Source of the DNA: Amycolatopsis sp. NBC_00345
GTDB taxonomy: Bacteria > Actinomycetota > Actinomycetes > Mycobacteriales > Pseudonocardiaceae
Reading direction: 5' to 3'
Assembly (NCBI RefSeq): GCF_036116635.1
Contig: NZ_CP107995.1
Span: 10,230,001-10,294,000, forward strand
Length of the DNA stretch: 64,000 nucleotides
Of the stretch, positions 1 to 7,913 are shown in pieces; the stretch's first letter is position 1; each line of letters starts with the position of its first letter. The notes beneath the pieces were generated by a model. It did not search any database. It was not told where the DNA came from and saw only the letters and a program-made list of their open reading frames with translations. Made by a program: the position numbers and the translations under genes.

Positions 1-100
1 GCTCAAACCCGACTTCGACGAATCCGTGCGGCAAACGCTGAGCGGCCGCGTCGAGCTGCTGGCCAAGAAGCACCCGCTGTACGCGGACCTGGCCCGATGA
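1..100 (+). CDS. glyA: C-terminal end of serine hydroxymethyltransferase (probable)
   Basis: Only the last 32 codons are in the window, read in frame from base 2 to the TGA at 98-100. The tail ends KKHPLYADLAR, and an HPLY motif close to the C-terminus is typical of bacterial serine hydroxymethyltransferases, the PLP enzymes that interconvert serine and glycine with tetrahydrofolate. The lipA start codon overlaps this stop (ATGA), so the two are translationally coupled, and sdaA follows. A glycine/serine/lipoate operon fits glyA. Too little protein is visible for certainty; no active-site residue is included. Confidence 0.6.
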   Translation, partial: LKPDFDESVRQTLSGRVELLAKKHPLYADLAR

Positions 101-1098
101 GCGCGGCGCCCGAGGGGCGGAAGTTGTTGCGGTTGGAGGTCCGTAACAGTGAGACGCCGATTGAGAAGAAGCCGTCGTGGATCAAGACGCGGGTGCGGAT
201 GGGGCCTGAGTTCACCGAGCTGAAGGGTTTGGTGCGCCGGGAGGGTCTGCACACGGTTTGTGAGGAGGCGGGTTGTCCCAACATTTACGAGTGCTGGGAG
301 GACCGGGAGGCCACGTTCTTGATCGGTGGTGACCAGTGCACTCGCCGGTGTGACTTCTGTCAGATCGACACCGGCAAACCTGCCGACCTGGACCGCACCG
401 AGCCCCGCAAGGTCGCCGAATCCGTCCAGGCCATGGGCTTGCGCTACTCGACGATCACCGGCGTCGCCCGTGACGACCTCGACGACGGTGGCGCCTGGCT
501 GTACGCGGAGACTGTCCGTCAGATCCACGAGTTGAACCCGGGTACGGGTGTCGAGTTGTTGATCCCGGACTTCAATGCCGACCCGGAGCAGCTGGCCGAG
601 GTGTTCGGTTCGCGTCCGGAGGTGTTGGCGCACAACGTGGAGACGGTGCCGCGGATCTTCAAGCGGATCCGTCCCGGTTTCCGTTACGCACGATCGTTGG
701 AGGTCATCACCCGTGCCCGTGAGGCGGGTTTGGTGACGAAGTCGAACTTGATCCTCGGCATGGGTGAGACCCCTGACGAGGTGGGTGCGGCGATGCAGGA
801 CCTGGTCGACGCGGGTTGCGAGATCCTGACGATCACCCAGTACCTGCGTCCTTCCCCGCGGCATCATCCGGTGGACCGGTGGGTGAAGCCGGAGGAGTTC
901 GTGGAGCACTCGAAGGCGGCGGAGTCGATGGGTTTCGCGGGTGTGATGGCGGGCCCGCTGGTCCGTTCCTCGTACCGTGCGGGCCGGTTGTATGCGCAGA
1001 CGAAGGCCCATCGCGGCGAAGACCTCCCGGACAACCTCTCCCACCTCGCAGAGCAGGGTCCGGCCGCACAAGAGGCCAGCTCCCTGCTCACCAGATAA
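97..1098 (+). CDS. lipA: Lipoyl synthase (radical SAM)
   Basis: Inserts two sulfurs into octanoylated lipoyl domains, for example of glycine cleavage H protein and 2-oxoacid dehydrogenases. The 333-aa protein has the auxiliary-cluster cysteines C55, C60 and C66, the radical SAM motif CTRRCDFC (C81, C85, C88) and the C-terminal RSSY motif (290-293) that contributes the serine ligand of the auxiliary cluster. Length is normal for the family. The ATG at 97 overlaps the preceding stop, and sdaA follows 12 nt downstream. Codon use is mixed: much of the gene uses TTG and GGT/GTT codons more than neighbouring genes, while 361-500 is typically G/C-ending. Confidence 0.97.
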   Translation: MSAAPEGRKLLRLEVRNSETPIEKKPSWIKTRVRMGPEFTELKGLVRREGLHTVCEEAGCPNIYECWEDREATFLIGGDQCTRRCDFCQIDTGKPADLDRTEPRKVAESVQAMGLRYSTITGVARDDLDDGGAWLYAETVRQIHELNPGTGVELLIPDFNADPEQLAEVFGSRPEVLAHNVETVPRIFKRIRPGFRYARSLEVITRAREAGLVTKSNLILGMGETPDEVGAAMQDLVDAGCEILTITQYLRPSPRHHPVDRWVKPEEFVEHSKAAESMGFAGVMAGPLVRSSYRAGRLYAQTKAHRGEDLPDNLSHLAEQGPAAQEASSLLTR

Positions 1099-1110
1099 GG
1101 GGCACGATCA

Positions 1111-2484
1111 ATGGCGATCAGCGTCTTCGACCTGTTTTCCGTCGGCATCGGGCCGTCCAGCTCGCACACCGTCGGCCCGATGCGCGCCGCCCGGACCTTT
1201 GTGGACGGTCTCGCCGAGGACGGCACCCTGGGCAGCGTGGCCCGGGTGCAGGCGGAGCTGTTCGGCTCGCTCGGCGCGACCGGCTTCGGCCACGGCAGTG
1301 ACAAGGCCGTGCTGCTCGGGCTGTCCGGTGAACGGCCGGAGGAGATCAACACCGACACGGTGCCGGCGAAGGTCGCCGCGATCCGCGAGTCCGGCCGGCT
1401 GTCCGTGCGCGGCGAGCACGAGGTCGTGTTCGTCGAGGACACCGACCTGACCATGCACCGGCGCAAGTCGCTGCCGGCGCACCCCAACGGGATGGTGTTC
1501 CGCGCCTTCGACGCCGAGGGCGGGCTGCTGCGCGAGCGCACGTACTACTCGGTCGGCGGCGGGTTCGTCCGCGACGAGTCCTACGAGACGGACGCGGTGT
1601 TCATCGAGGACTCGACCCCGGTGCCGTTCCCCTTCCGCACGGGCGCGGACCTGCTGAAGCACTGCGCCGACACGGGTCTGCCGGCCAGCGAGATCATGAT
1701 GCGCAACGAGCTGTCGTGGCGTTCTCGCGAAGAGGTGCGGTCCGGGCTGCTGGCGATCTGGGCCGTGATGGTCGAGTGCGTGGACAACGGCATCGCCCAC
1801 GAGGGTGTGCTGCCCGGCGGGCTGAAGGTGCCCCGGCGCGCGAAAGCGTTGCACGACAAGCTGATCGCCGAAGACGGTGTGGGCGACCCGCTGTACGCGA
1901 TGGACTGGGTGAGCCTCTACGCGCTGGCCGTCAACGAGGAGAACGCCGCCGGCGGCCGCGTGGTGACCGCGCCGACGAACGGCGCCGCCGGCATCATCCC
2001 CGCCGTGCTGCACTACTACCAGCGCTTCATCCGCGGCTCGTCCGACGACGGCATCGTGACGTTCCTGCTCACCGCGGGCGCGATCGGCTCGATCCTCAAG
2101 CAGACCGGGTCGATCTCGGGTGCCGAGGTCGGCTGCCAGGGTGAGGTCGGCTCGGCCTCGGCCATGGCGGCGGCCGCGCTGACCGAGGTGCTGGGCGGCT
2201 CGCCGGCGCAGGTGGAGAACGCCGCCGAGATCGGCGTCGAGCACCACCTGGGCCTGACCTGCGACCCGGTCGGCGGCCTGGTGCAGATCCCGTGCATCGA
2301 GCGCAACGCGGTCGGCGCGTCCAAGGCGATCCACGCCGCCCGCATGGCCATGCGCGGCGACGGCAGCCACGTGGTCACCCTGGACAAGGCGATCAAGACG
2401 ATGCGCGAGACCGGCGCGGACATGAGCGTGAAGTACAAGGAGACGGCGCGCGGCGGCCTGGCCGTCAACGTGATCGAGTGCTGA
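1111..2484 (+). CDS. sdaA: L-serine ammonia-lyase, iron-sulfur-dependent, single chain
   Basis: Deaminates L-serine to pyruvate and ammonia with a 4Fe-4S cluster that binds the substrate directly. This is the single-chain form (457 aa), with the beta domain first (SVGIGPSSSHTVGP, residues 10-23) and the alpha domain after it. Conserved cysteines C342, C384 and C395 lie in the alpha domain and the chain ends in a cysteine (C457), as in the type II enzymes where the terminal Cys occupies the active site. ATG at 1111 follows an AAGGGG ribosome site. Downstream of glyA and lipA, it would drain serine made from glycine. A hairpin follows the stop. Confidence 0.96.
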   Translation: MAISVFDLFSVGIGPSSSHTVGPMRAARTFVDGLAEDGTLGSVARVQAELFGSLGATGFGHGSDKAVLLGLSGERPEEINTDTVPAKVAAIRESGRLSVRGEHEVVFVEDTDLTMHRRKSLPAHPNGMVFRAFDAEGGLLRERTYYSVGGGFVRDESYETDAVFIEDSTPVPFPFRTGADLLKHCADTGLPASEIMMRNELSWRSREEVRSGLLAIWAVMVECVDNGIAHEGVLPGGLKVPRRAKALHDKLIAEDGVGDPLYAMDWVSLYALAVNEENAAGGRVVTAPTNGAAGIIPAVLHYYQRFIRGSSDDGIVTFLLTAGAIGSILKQTGSISGAEVGCQGEVGSASAMAAAALTEVLGGSPAQVENAAEIGVEHHLGLTCDPVGGLVQIPCIERNAVGASKAIHAARMAMRGDGSHVVTLDKAIKTMRETGADMSVKYKETARGGLAVNVIEC

Positions 2485-2492
2485 TTTCCTTG

Positions 2493-2511
2493 CGCTGAAA
2501 GGGTTTCAGCG
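2493..2511. terminator. Hairpin between convergent genes
   Basis: A perfect 8-bp stem (CGCTGAAA / TTTCAGCG) with a GGG loop lies just after the sdaA stop and overlaps the stop codon of the small gene on the other strand. Its place between convergent genes suggests a two-way terminator. There is no T-run. Confidence 0.6.
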
Positions 2512-2694
2512 GGCCGGGCTGGGGGCGGTGAGCCGCAGCCCGGTCTCCACCAGGAACCAGCCGAAGCGCTCCTTCGGAGTGCGGGTGCGTGGTTTGTGTT
2601 CCTGTGGTGAGCGAACGCGGCGTCTCGCGGCCGCGGCCCGGAGGTCGGCTTGCCGGGAGTGGATGAACTGCTCGGTGAAGATATGATGGGTCAT
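2506..2694 (-). CDS. Small basic protein of unknown function
   Basis: A 62-aa protein encoded 23 nt downstream of the ArsR-type regulator, on the same strand, with a GGGGGA ribosome site before its ATG. It is rich in Arg (AAAARRRVRSPQ, then TRTPKERFGWF) and has no cysteine, signal peptide or membrane segment. The final GLRLTAPSPAR stretch is not recognised. Tight spacing suggests cotranscription with the regulator. Small Arg-rich proteins beginning MTH and placed next to regulators are common in actinomycetes, but I cannot name a function. Confidence 0.6.
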   Translation of the reverse strand: MTHHIFTEQFIHSRQADLRAAAARRRVRSPQEHKPRTRTPKERFGWFLVETGLRLTAPSPAR

Positions 2695-2717
2695 GGCGGT
2701 TTCCCCCGTTTTTCCTG

Positions 2718-3305
2718 TCACTGTTCGGTTTCCGGACGGGCGGTGCGCGGGAACGCCGCCCAGTGCGCGATCACGGAGTCGTCGCCGGGCCGCGCGTCGC
2801 GGCGGTACTTCTCGATCAGCGCGGACGCCTCCCGGCTCATCTCCTGTGCCTCGTCGGGGGTGAGGGAGAGCCGGACGTTGTTGAACATCGCCTTGTCGGC
2901 CCAGGTGCCGCCCCGCTGGGGCAGCTCGGCGATGAACTGGACCTCCTCCCGGTAGCGCTGCTCGATGACCTGGTGCAGGTAGGTCGTGACCGGTCCGGCC
3001 AGCTCCGGGTCGTGGAGGAAGTCCGCCGAGTTCAACTGGGTCGAGTTCTGGGCCGGCTTCCACCAGCGCTCCCGCTTGGAGCCGCGTTCGGTGTCCTCCA
3101 CGACCAGGCCCGCGTCGGCGAGCTGGCGCAGGTGCCACGACGTGGTCCCGGAACTCTCCCCGACGCGTTTGCCGAGGCCGGTCGCCGTGGCCGGGCCGTC
3201 CTCCTCCAGCAGGTCGAGCAGCCGGATCCGCAGCGGGTGGGCCAGCGCGCGCAGCGACTTCGCGTCGAGGACGCGGTTCTTGCGGCCGGGGCTCTCCGAG
3301 GTCAT
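2718..3305 (-). CDS. ArsR/SmtB-type helix-turn-helix regulator
   Basis: A 195-aa DNA-binding protein. Residues about 15-85 form a winged helix of the ArsR/HTH_20 type (LRALAHPLRIRLLDLLEEDG, then TTSWHLRQLADAGLV with a beta-wing). The C-terminal half is acidic and helical, ending PETEQ, with no metal-binding cysteine pair, so sensing of a metal is not evident. The start is ATG 3305; an open frame continues far upstream on this strand but is antisense to the next gene and was ignored. The 42-bp palindrome at 3324-3365 lies just upstream and could be its operator. Cotranscribed with the small gene that follows. Confidence 0.88.
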   Translation of the reverse strand: MTSESPGRKNRVLDAKSLRALAHPLRIRLLDLLEEDGPATATGLGKRVGESSGTTSWHLRQLADAGLVVEDTERGSKRERWWKPAQNSTQLNSADFLHDPELAGPVTTYLHQVIEQRYREEVQFIAELPQRGGTWADKAMFNNVRLSLTPDEAQEMSREASALIEKYRRDARPGDDSVIAHWAAFPRTARPETEQ

Positions 3306-3323
3306 GCCAACGACGATAGACCA

Positions 3324-3365
3324 CAGAGGACCCTTTGCAAAGAGATCTCTGCGAAGGGTCCTCTG
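3324..3365. promoter_or_regulatory. 42-bp palindrome between divergent regulators
   Basis: Perfect 12-bp arms (CAGAGGACCCTT at 3324-3335, reverse complement at 3354-3365) enclose a second palindrome, AGAGATCTCT, at 3341-3350. It lies 18 bp upstream of the ArsR start and 48 bp upstream of the FadR-type start. Because the two genes diverge, it is better explained as an operator than as a terminator (inference). Confidence 0.55.
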
Positions 3366-3401
3366 CGGTTGATGGTACGGAGCCCCGCCGGGTGTCCGGC
3401 C

Positions 3402-3414
3402 TAGACTCGGGGCG
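3402..3414 (+). promoter_or_regulatory. Leaderless -10 element for the FadR-type gene
   Basis: TAGACT at 3402-3407 matches the actinobacterial TANNNT -10 consensus and ends 7 nt before the GTG start at 3414, the spacing expected when transcription starts on the start codon. There is no ribosome site before GTG. No clear -35 is seen. Confidence 0.5.
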
Positions 3415-4136
3415 TGGAGGCGACGTCGGTGGTGAGCGCGGGTGAGGCCCTGTTCCGGCCCGTGCGCGCCGGCAATGCCTTCGAGGAGACCGTCGAACGC
3501 CTGCTGCAGGCGATCCGGCTCGGGGTGGTCGGGGCGGGGGAGCGGCTGCCGTCCGAGCGGGAGCTGGCCGAGCGGCTCGGCGTCAGCCGGGTGACGCTGC
3601 GGGAGGCGATCCGCGCGCTCGCTGACGCCGGGTACGTCGAGTCGAGGCGCGGGCGGTACGGCGGCACGTTTGTCAACCAGAGCCTGCCGGAGCCCGTCGA
3701 GGGCAGCCCCGGGGAGGTCGACGCCGCGGCGCTGGAGGACGCGCTCTGCCTGCGTCACGTGCTGGAGACCGGGGCCGCCGAGGCCGCCGCCGCGCGCACG
3801 CTCAGCCCGGCCGACCGCCGTCACCTCACCGGCACGCTCGGCGAGGCCGCGACCGCCGGCTTGGCCGACTACCGGCGCAAGGACTCCCGGCTGCACCTCG
3901 CGATCGCCGAGGTCACCGCGTCCGGCTCGCTCACCACCGCGATGGCCGACGCCCGGACGCGCGTGAACCAGCTGCTCGACCGGATCCCGCTGCTCGAGCC
4001 CAACCTGGAGCACTCGAACGCCCAGCACGCGGCGATCGTCGACGCGATACTGGCGGGCGACCCGGTGGCCGCGCGACGGGCGATGGCCGAGCACATCGAG
4101 GGCACCGCGTCGTTGCTGCGCGCCTTCCTCGCGTGA
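3414..4136 (+). CDS. GntR-family regulator, FadR/FCD subfamily
   Basis: A 240-aa repressor-type protein. Residues about 22-85 form the GntR winged helix (GERLPSERELAERLGVSRVT and LREAIRALADAGYVESRRG), and the C-terminal 140 residues form an all-helical FCD ligand domain with Asp/Arg/His residues (RHVLETGAAEA, DYRRKDSRLHLAIAE, HIEGTAS). The GTG start is supported by the leaderless -10 box. It diverges from the ArsR-type gene and is followed by a penicillin-binding protein gene 52 nt away. FadR-like proteins usually respond to organic or amino acids; its ligand and targets are not visible here. Confidence 0.88.
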   Translation: MEATSVVSAGEALFRPVRAGNAFEETVERLLQAIRLGVVGAGERLPSERELAERLGVSRVTLREAIRALADAGYVESRRGRYGGTFVNQSLPEPVEGSPGEVDAAALEDALCLRHVLETGAAEAAAARTLSPADRRHLTGTLGEAATAGLADYRRKDSRLHLAIAEVTASGSLTTAMADARTRVNQLLDRIPLLEPNLEHSNAQHAAIVDAILAGDPVAARRAMAEHIEGTASLLRAFLA

Positions 4137-4188
4137 ATTTTTCACCGGACCCGCAGAACCTTTTCCCCCGTCCAGACGTCGTCCATTC

Positions 4189-6180
4189 GTGGAAGCCGAG
4201 ACGGATGGTGCTACCGACAGTGGTCCGATCGATCCAGCGGATGACCCCCGCGCGCCACGTCGTCGTAAATGGCGCAAGATCCGCCGGATCACCTACTGCG
4301 TCTTCGGTGTCGCCGTCGGCGTGCCGCTGATCGCGTTCTGGGTCGCCTACCTGCTGCTGGACGTCCGCAGCCCGCAGGATGTGCTCTCCTCACTGAACAA
4401 AACGGTGGTGCTGAAGTACGCCGACGGCACCGAACTGCTCAAGGTTCCACCGGCCGAAGGCGATCGCTTGTTCGTGCCGTATGCGAAGGTGCCCTCGAAG
4501 CTGCGCGACGCGATCATCGCGACCGAGGACCCGACGTTCTGGGACAACGCCGGCTTCGACCCCACCGGCATCGGCCGCGCGTTCCTCACCGGCGTCGGCG
4601 GCGGCTCCGGCATCACGCAGCAGTACATCAAGAAGTCCACCGGCGACGACGACGCGACGATCGGGCGCAAGCTCGAGGAGCTGGTGCTCGCCACGAAGAT
4701 CACGCAGCAGCAGAGCAAAGAGCAGATCTTCGAGAGCTACGTCAACATCATCTCGTTCGGCCGCGGCACGTTCGGCCCGGCGGCGGCGATGAACGCGTAC
4801 TTCGGCCGGAACCTCGACGACAGCATGACCTGGAGCGAGGCCGCCTTCCTGGCCGGGATGATCCAGTCGCCCTCGGTGCACGACCCCGCGGTGTCCGGCG
4901 ACGCGCACGCGGCGAAGCGCTGGGACTACGTGCGCGACAAGGTCGTGGAGCGCGGTTACGTCAAGGGCGCGGACGCCGCGGCGATGACGTACCCGGGCGC
5001 GGAGATCCAGGCGCCCTCGGAGACGCGTGCCAGCCGGCTGAGCTACGACGAGTACCACGTCAAACAGCAGGTGCTCGCCGAGCTGGAGCAGGACGGGTTC
5101 CCGCTTTCCCGGCTGCAGCTGGGAAACCTGACCGTGCAGACCACGCTGGACCGCGGGGCGCAGGCCGCCGCGCGCACGGCGCTGGCCGACCGGCTGAAGG
5201 GCGAGCCCAAGGAGTTCCGCGGCGGCCTGGTGTCCGTCGACCCGTCGACCGGCGCGGTGCGCGCGTACGACGGGGGCAACGACGGCGTCCGCGACAACGC
5301 CGGCACGGCGCACGCGCCGGGCTCCGCGTTCTACCCGTTCACCCTCGCCGCCGGGCTGCGTAAGGGGATCTCGCCCGACGCCCCGGTGGCGTCGCCGGGC
5401 CGGGTCCGCTTCCTCGGGGAGGACTTCATCTATCCCGACCGCTGTGGCAAACCCTGCACCCTGCGCAGCGCCATGGCCTCGGGCGCGGACACCCCGTTCA
5501 TCGGGCTGGCCGGCAAGGTCGGGCCGGACGCGCTGAGCTCGACGGCGCGGGACGCCGGCATCCCGGAGACCATCGACGGCGCGCCGACGATGCGGGAAAA
5601 GGACGGCTACCTGATCGGCTCGGGCATCGCCGTCGGCCGGTATCCGTTGCGGCCACTGGACTTGGCCGGCGCGTACGCGAGCTTCGCCGACGGCGGCCTG
5701 CGCACCACGCCGCACCTGGTGGAGAAGGTCCTCGACGAGGACGGCGCCGTCGTGTGGCAGCACGACGACACGGCCAAGCCCGCCTTCGACGCCGACCCGG
5801 ACGCGAGCAAGCGCATCGCCGACGGGGTGACCGGCGTGCTGCAGACGGCCCTGCCCGACGGCCGCCCCGCCGCGCTGCGCACGGGCGAGTTCCAGCACGG
5901 CAACACCGCCGACAACCAGGACGGCTGGGCGATCGGCTACACCCCGCAGCTCGCCACGGCGGTGTGGATCGGCTCCGACGACGACCGCCGCCTGTTCGAC
6001 GCCGAGGGCGCCAAGCTGGTCGGCGCGACCGTGCCCGCCGACATCTGGCGGGCCTTCATGACGCAGACGCACAAGTCGCTGCCGGTCCGCTGGGACGCCT
6101 CGTCCCTGCCGCCGGTGTGGACCAAACCCGGCCTGCCTATCCCACCTGGCATGCCCGTCCAGCAGGGCCCTGGCTCGTGA
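4189..6180 (+). CDS. Class A penicillin-binding protein with degenerate transpeptidase domain
   Basis: A 663-aa membrane protein: short basic cytoplasmic end, one membrane segment (about 34-58), a family 51 glycosyltransferase domain (about 75-250) and a penicillin-binding transpeptidase-like domain (about 345-620). The glycosyltransferase motifs look intact: E113 in ATEDPTFW, GSGITQQ, GRKLEE and EQIFESYVN. The transpeptidase motifs do not. The SxxK site reads S379-A-F-Y382, the SxN site reads G-A-D (432-434), and KTG is R564-T-G. The protein may therefore polymerise glycan strands but lack, or have altered, crosslinking activity. The GTG start at 4189 is the first that retains the cytoplasmic arm. 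Confidence 0.9.
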   Translation: MEAETDGATDSGPIDPADDPRAPRRRKWRKIRRITYCVFGVAVGVPLIAFWVAYLLLDVRSPQDVLSSLNKTVVLKYADGTELLKVPPAEGDRLFVPYAKVPSKLRDAIIATEDPTFWDNAGFDPTGIGRAFLTGVGGGSGITQQYIKKSTGDDDATIGRKLEELVLATKITQQQSKEQIFESYVNIISFGRGTFGPAAAMNAYFGRNLDDSMTWSEAAFLAGMIQSPSVHDPAVSGDAHAAKRWDYVRDKVVERGYVKGADAAAMTYPGAEIQAPSETRASRLSYDEYHVKQQVLAELEQDGFPLSRLQLGNLTVQTTLDRGAQAAARTALADRLKGEPKEFRGGLVSVDPSTGAVRAYDGGNDGVRDNAGTAHAPGSAFYPFTLAAGLRKGISPDAPVASPGRVRFLGEDFIYPDRCGKPCTLRSAMASGADTPFIGLAGKVGPDALSSTARDAGIPETIDGAPTMREKDGYLIGSGIAVGRYPLRPLDLAGAYASFADGGLRTTPHLVEKVLDEDGAVVWQHDDTAKPAFDADPDASKRIADGVTGVLQTALPDGRPAALRTGEFQHGNTADNQDGWAIGYTPQLATAVWIGSDDDRRLFDAEGAKLVGATVPADIWRAFMTQTHKSLPVRWDASSLPPVWTKPGLPIPPGMPVQQGPGS

Positions 6181-6238
6181 GGTCCCTGAAGGCCACCTTG
6201 AGGGACGTATGGTCCCTCAAGGTGGCCTTCAGGGACCT
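6180..6238. terminator. Perfect 27-bp-arm palindrome between convergent genes
   Basis: Arms 6180-6206 and 6212-6238 are exact reverse complements around a GTATG loop. The left arm starts at the last base of the stop codon of the penicillin-binding protein gene, and a gene on the other strand ends at 6269. The core TGAAGGCCACCTTGAGGG recurs, with one change, in the palindrome at 31204-31254. It is likely a bidirectional terminator belonging to a dispersed repeat family. Confidence 0.75.
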
Positions 6239-6268
6239 TCTCGCTCGGTCGGACGCTCGGCCGCGGGG

Positions 6269-6925
6269 TCAGCGGACGCGGGCGAGCACGAACCCGTCGT
6301 AACCCTTGTCGCCGACGGTCTGCACGGCCGTGGCGTCGATGCGGTCGTCGCCCGTCATCGCCTCGAGCATCCGCCGCACGCCCTGCACGGAGGGGTCGGA
6401 GCTGGCTTCGTCGACCACGGCGCCGTGGCGGACGACGTTGTCGACGACGATCGTCGTGCCGGGCCGGGAGAGTTCGAGCGCGGCGGCGAGGTACCCGGGC
6501 AGGTTGACCTTGTCGGCGTCGATGAAGACGAAGTCGAACGGCCCGGTCAGCCCGGGCAGCGTCTCCAGCGCGGGGCCGACGCGGATGTCCACCACGTCCT
6601 CGCCGAAGCCCGCGCGGTCGAGGTTCGCGCGCGCGACCTTGGCGTGCTTCGGCTCGTATTCACAGGTCACGAGTTTGCCGCCGGCCGGAAGCGCGCGGGC
6701 GAGCCAGATCGTGCTGTACCCGCCGAGCGTGCCGATCTCCAGGATCGACCGCGCGCCGGCCGTCACGGCCAGCAGGTGCAGCAGCTTGCCCTGGTTGGGC
6801 GCGACGGCGATGGCCGGCAGCCCGGCCGCCGTCGAGTCGGCCAGTGCGGCGTCGAGCACGGGGTCGGCGGGGATCAGCGCGTCGGACAGGTAAGCGTCGA
6901 CTTCGGTCCAGAGTTCGCGGTTCAT
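6269..6925 (-). CDS. O-methyltransferase, class I SAM-dependent (COMT/CCoAOMT-like)
   Basis: A 218-aa cytoplasmic methyltransferase of the family that includes catechol and caffeoyl-CoA O-methyltransferases. Motif I is EIGTLGG (63-69), the acidic adenosine-binding residue lies in CEYE, and the metal-binding/catalytic region reads FIDADK (D136, D138, K139) followed by VVDN. Length is typical. These enzymes use Mg2+ to methylate vicinal hydroxyls; the substrate cannot be told from the sequence. It is transcribed alone, downstream of and in the same direction as the iron-box ABC gene, 48 nt away, so read-through from that gene is possible. Confidence 0.88.
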   Translation of the reverse strand: MNRELWTEVDAYLSDALIPADPVLDAALADSTAAGLPAIAVAPNQGKLLHLLAVTAGARSILEIGTLGGYSTIWLARALPAGGKLVTCEYEPKHAKVARANLDRAGFGEDVVDIRVGPALETLPGLTGPFDFVFIDADKVNLPGYLAAALELSRPGTTIVVDNVVRHGAVVDEASSDPSVQGVRRMLEAMTGDDRIDATAVQTVGDKGYDGFVLARVR

Positions 6926-6973
6926 GGCACCTCCGTCGCCAATCTAGGGCAATAAGGCGGCGCGGGGAGAACG

Positions 6974-7801
6974 TCATTCGCCGCGGCGCGTCGCCTTCGG
7001 GATCACCAGCGGGGTGCCGGTCTCCGGGCAGGGCATCACGCGGCAGGGGAGTTCGAAGATCTTCTCGACGTTCTCCTCGGTGACGACCTCGGCCGGGGCG
7101 CCGGTCGCCAGCACCTGCCCGTCGCGCATCGCGATCATGTGCGTGGCGTAGCGGGCGGCGTGGTTGAGGTCGTGCAGCACGGCCACGAGCGTGCGGCCCT
7201 GCTCGGCGTGCAGCTGCGCGCACAGGTCGAGGATGTCCATCTGGTGCGCGATGTCCAGGTACGTCGTGGGCTCGTCGAGCAGCAGCAGGTCGGTCTGCTG
7301 CGCCAGCGCCATCGCCATCCAGACGCGCTGGCGCTGGCCGCCGGACAGCTCGTCCACCAGCCGCTCGGCCAGGTCGTCGACCCCGGTGGCGCGCATGGAC
7401 TCCGCGACCACGGCGGCGTCGTCGCGGGACCACTGGCGCAGCAGGCGCTGGTGCGGGTACCGGCCGCGCGCGACGAGGTCGGCCACCGTGATGCCGTCCG
7501 GCGCGACGGAGCTCTGCGGCAGCAGCCCCAGCCTGCGCGCGACCTCCTTCGCGCCGTAGCTGGAGATCACCTCGCCGTCGAGGTACACCGAGCCCTGGCG
7601 CGGTTTGAGCATGCGCGCCAGCGCCCGCAGGAGGGTGGTCTTGCCGCAGGCGTTCGGGCCGACGATGACCGTGAACGACTTGTCGGGGATGACCACGCCG
7701 AGCTGCTCGGCGACGGTGCGCCCGTCGTAGGCGAGGGTCAGTGCCTCGGCGTGCAGGCGCGACTCGGTCCGGGGCGGCGCTTCGGCGATCGTCTGTTCCA
7801 C
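6974..7801 (-). CDS. ABC transporter ATP-binding protein, ferric siderophore/heme type
   Basis: A 275-aa nucleotide-binding subunit of the FepC/FecE type, which powers uptake of ferric siderophores, heme or cobalamin. Walker A is GPNACGKT (48-55), the signature is LSGGQ (152-156) and Walker B ends LLLLDEP (D176, E177), all intact. The GTG start lies only 1 bp from an iron box (7803-7820) that overlaps its promoter, so it should be repressed by an IdeR/DmdR1-type regulator in iron-rich cells. No permease or binding-protein gene adjoins it, so the partners must be elsewhere. Confidence 0.92.
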   Translation of the reverse strand: MEQTIAEAPPRTESRLHAEALTLAYDGRTVAEQLGVVIPDKSFTVIVGPNACGKTTLLRALARMLKPRQGSVYLDGEVISSYGAKEVARRLGLLPQSSVAPDGITVADLVARGRYPHQRLLRQWSRDDAAVVAESMRATGVDDLAERLVDELSGGQRQRVWMAMALAQQTDLLLLDEPTTYLDIAHQMDILDLCAQLHAEQGRTLVAVLHDLNHAARYATHMIAMRDGQVLATGAPAEVVTEENVEKIFELPCRVMPCPETGTPLVIPKATRRGE

Positions 7802-7802
7802 A

Positions 7803-7820
7803 AAGGCTAGGCTAACCTAG
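7803..7820 (-). promoter_or_regulatory. Iron box (IdeR/DmdR1-type operator)
   Basis: AAGGCTAGGCTAACCTAG matches the IdeR/DmdR consensus core (TTAGGTTAGGCTAACCTAA) at 15 of 18 aligned positions. It sits immediately before the GTG of the siderophore-type ATPase gene and covers a TAGCCT/TAGGTT -10 region on that strand. The transcript may be leaderless. Confidence 0.75.
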
Positions 7821-7913
7821 TGACCCTCATTCGGGGAGTTCCGTGGGTCGCATTCGCCGAACGTGACCACCCGGTGCCATCATGCGATCGGCAAACCCCT
7901 GGTGTGAGCGAAG

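Noticed and set aside
97..1098. Recent horizontal transfer of lipA based on its mixed codon use
   Set aside because: The gene is essential, in a plausible operon and intact; lower G/C-ending codon use can reflect conserved or expression-related constraints. No flanking mobile element was seen.
3306..4292. N-terminal extension of the ArsR-type gene on the minus strand
   Set aside because: The frame stays open to 4292 but runs antisense through the FadR-type gene; the HTH protein starts naturally at ATG 3305.
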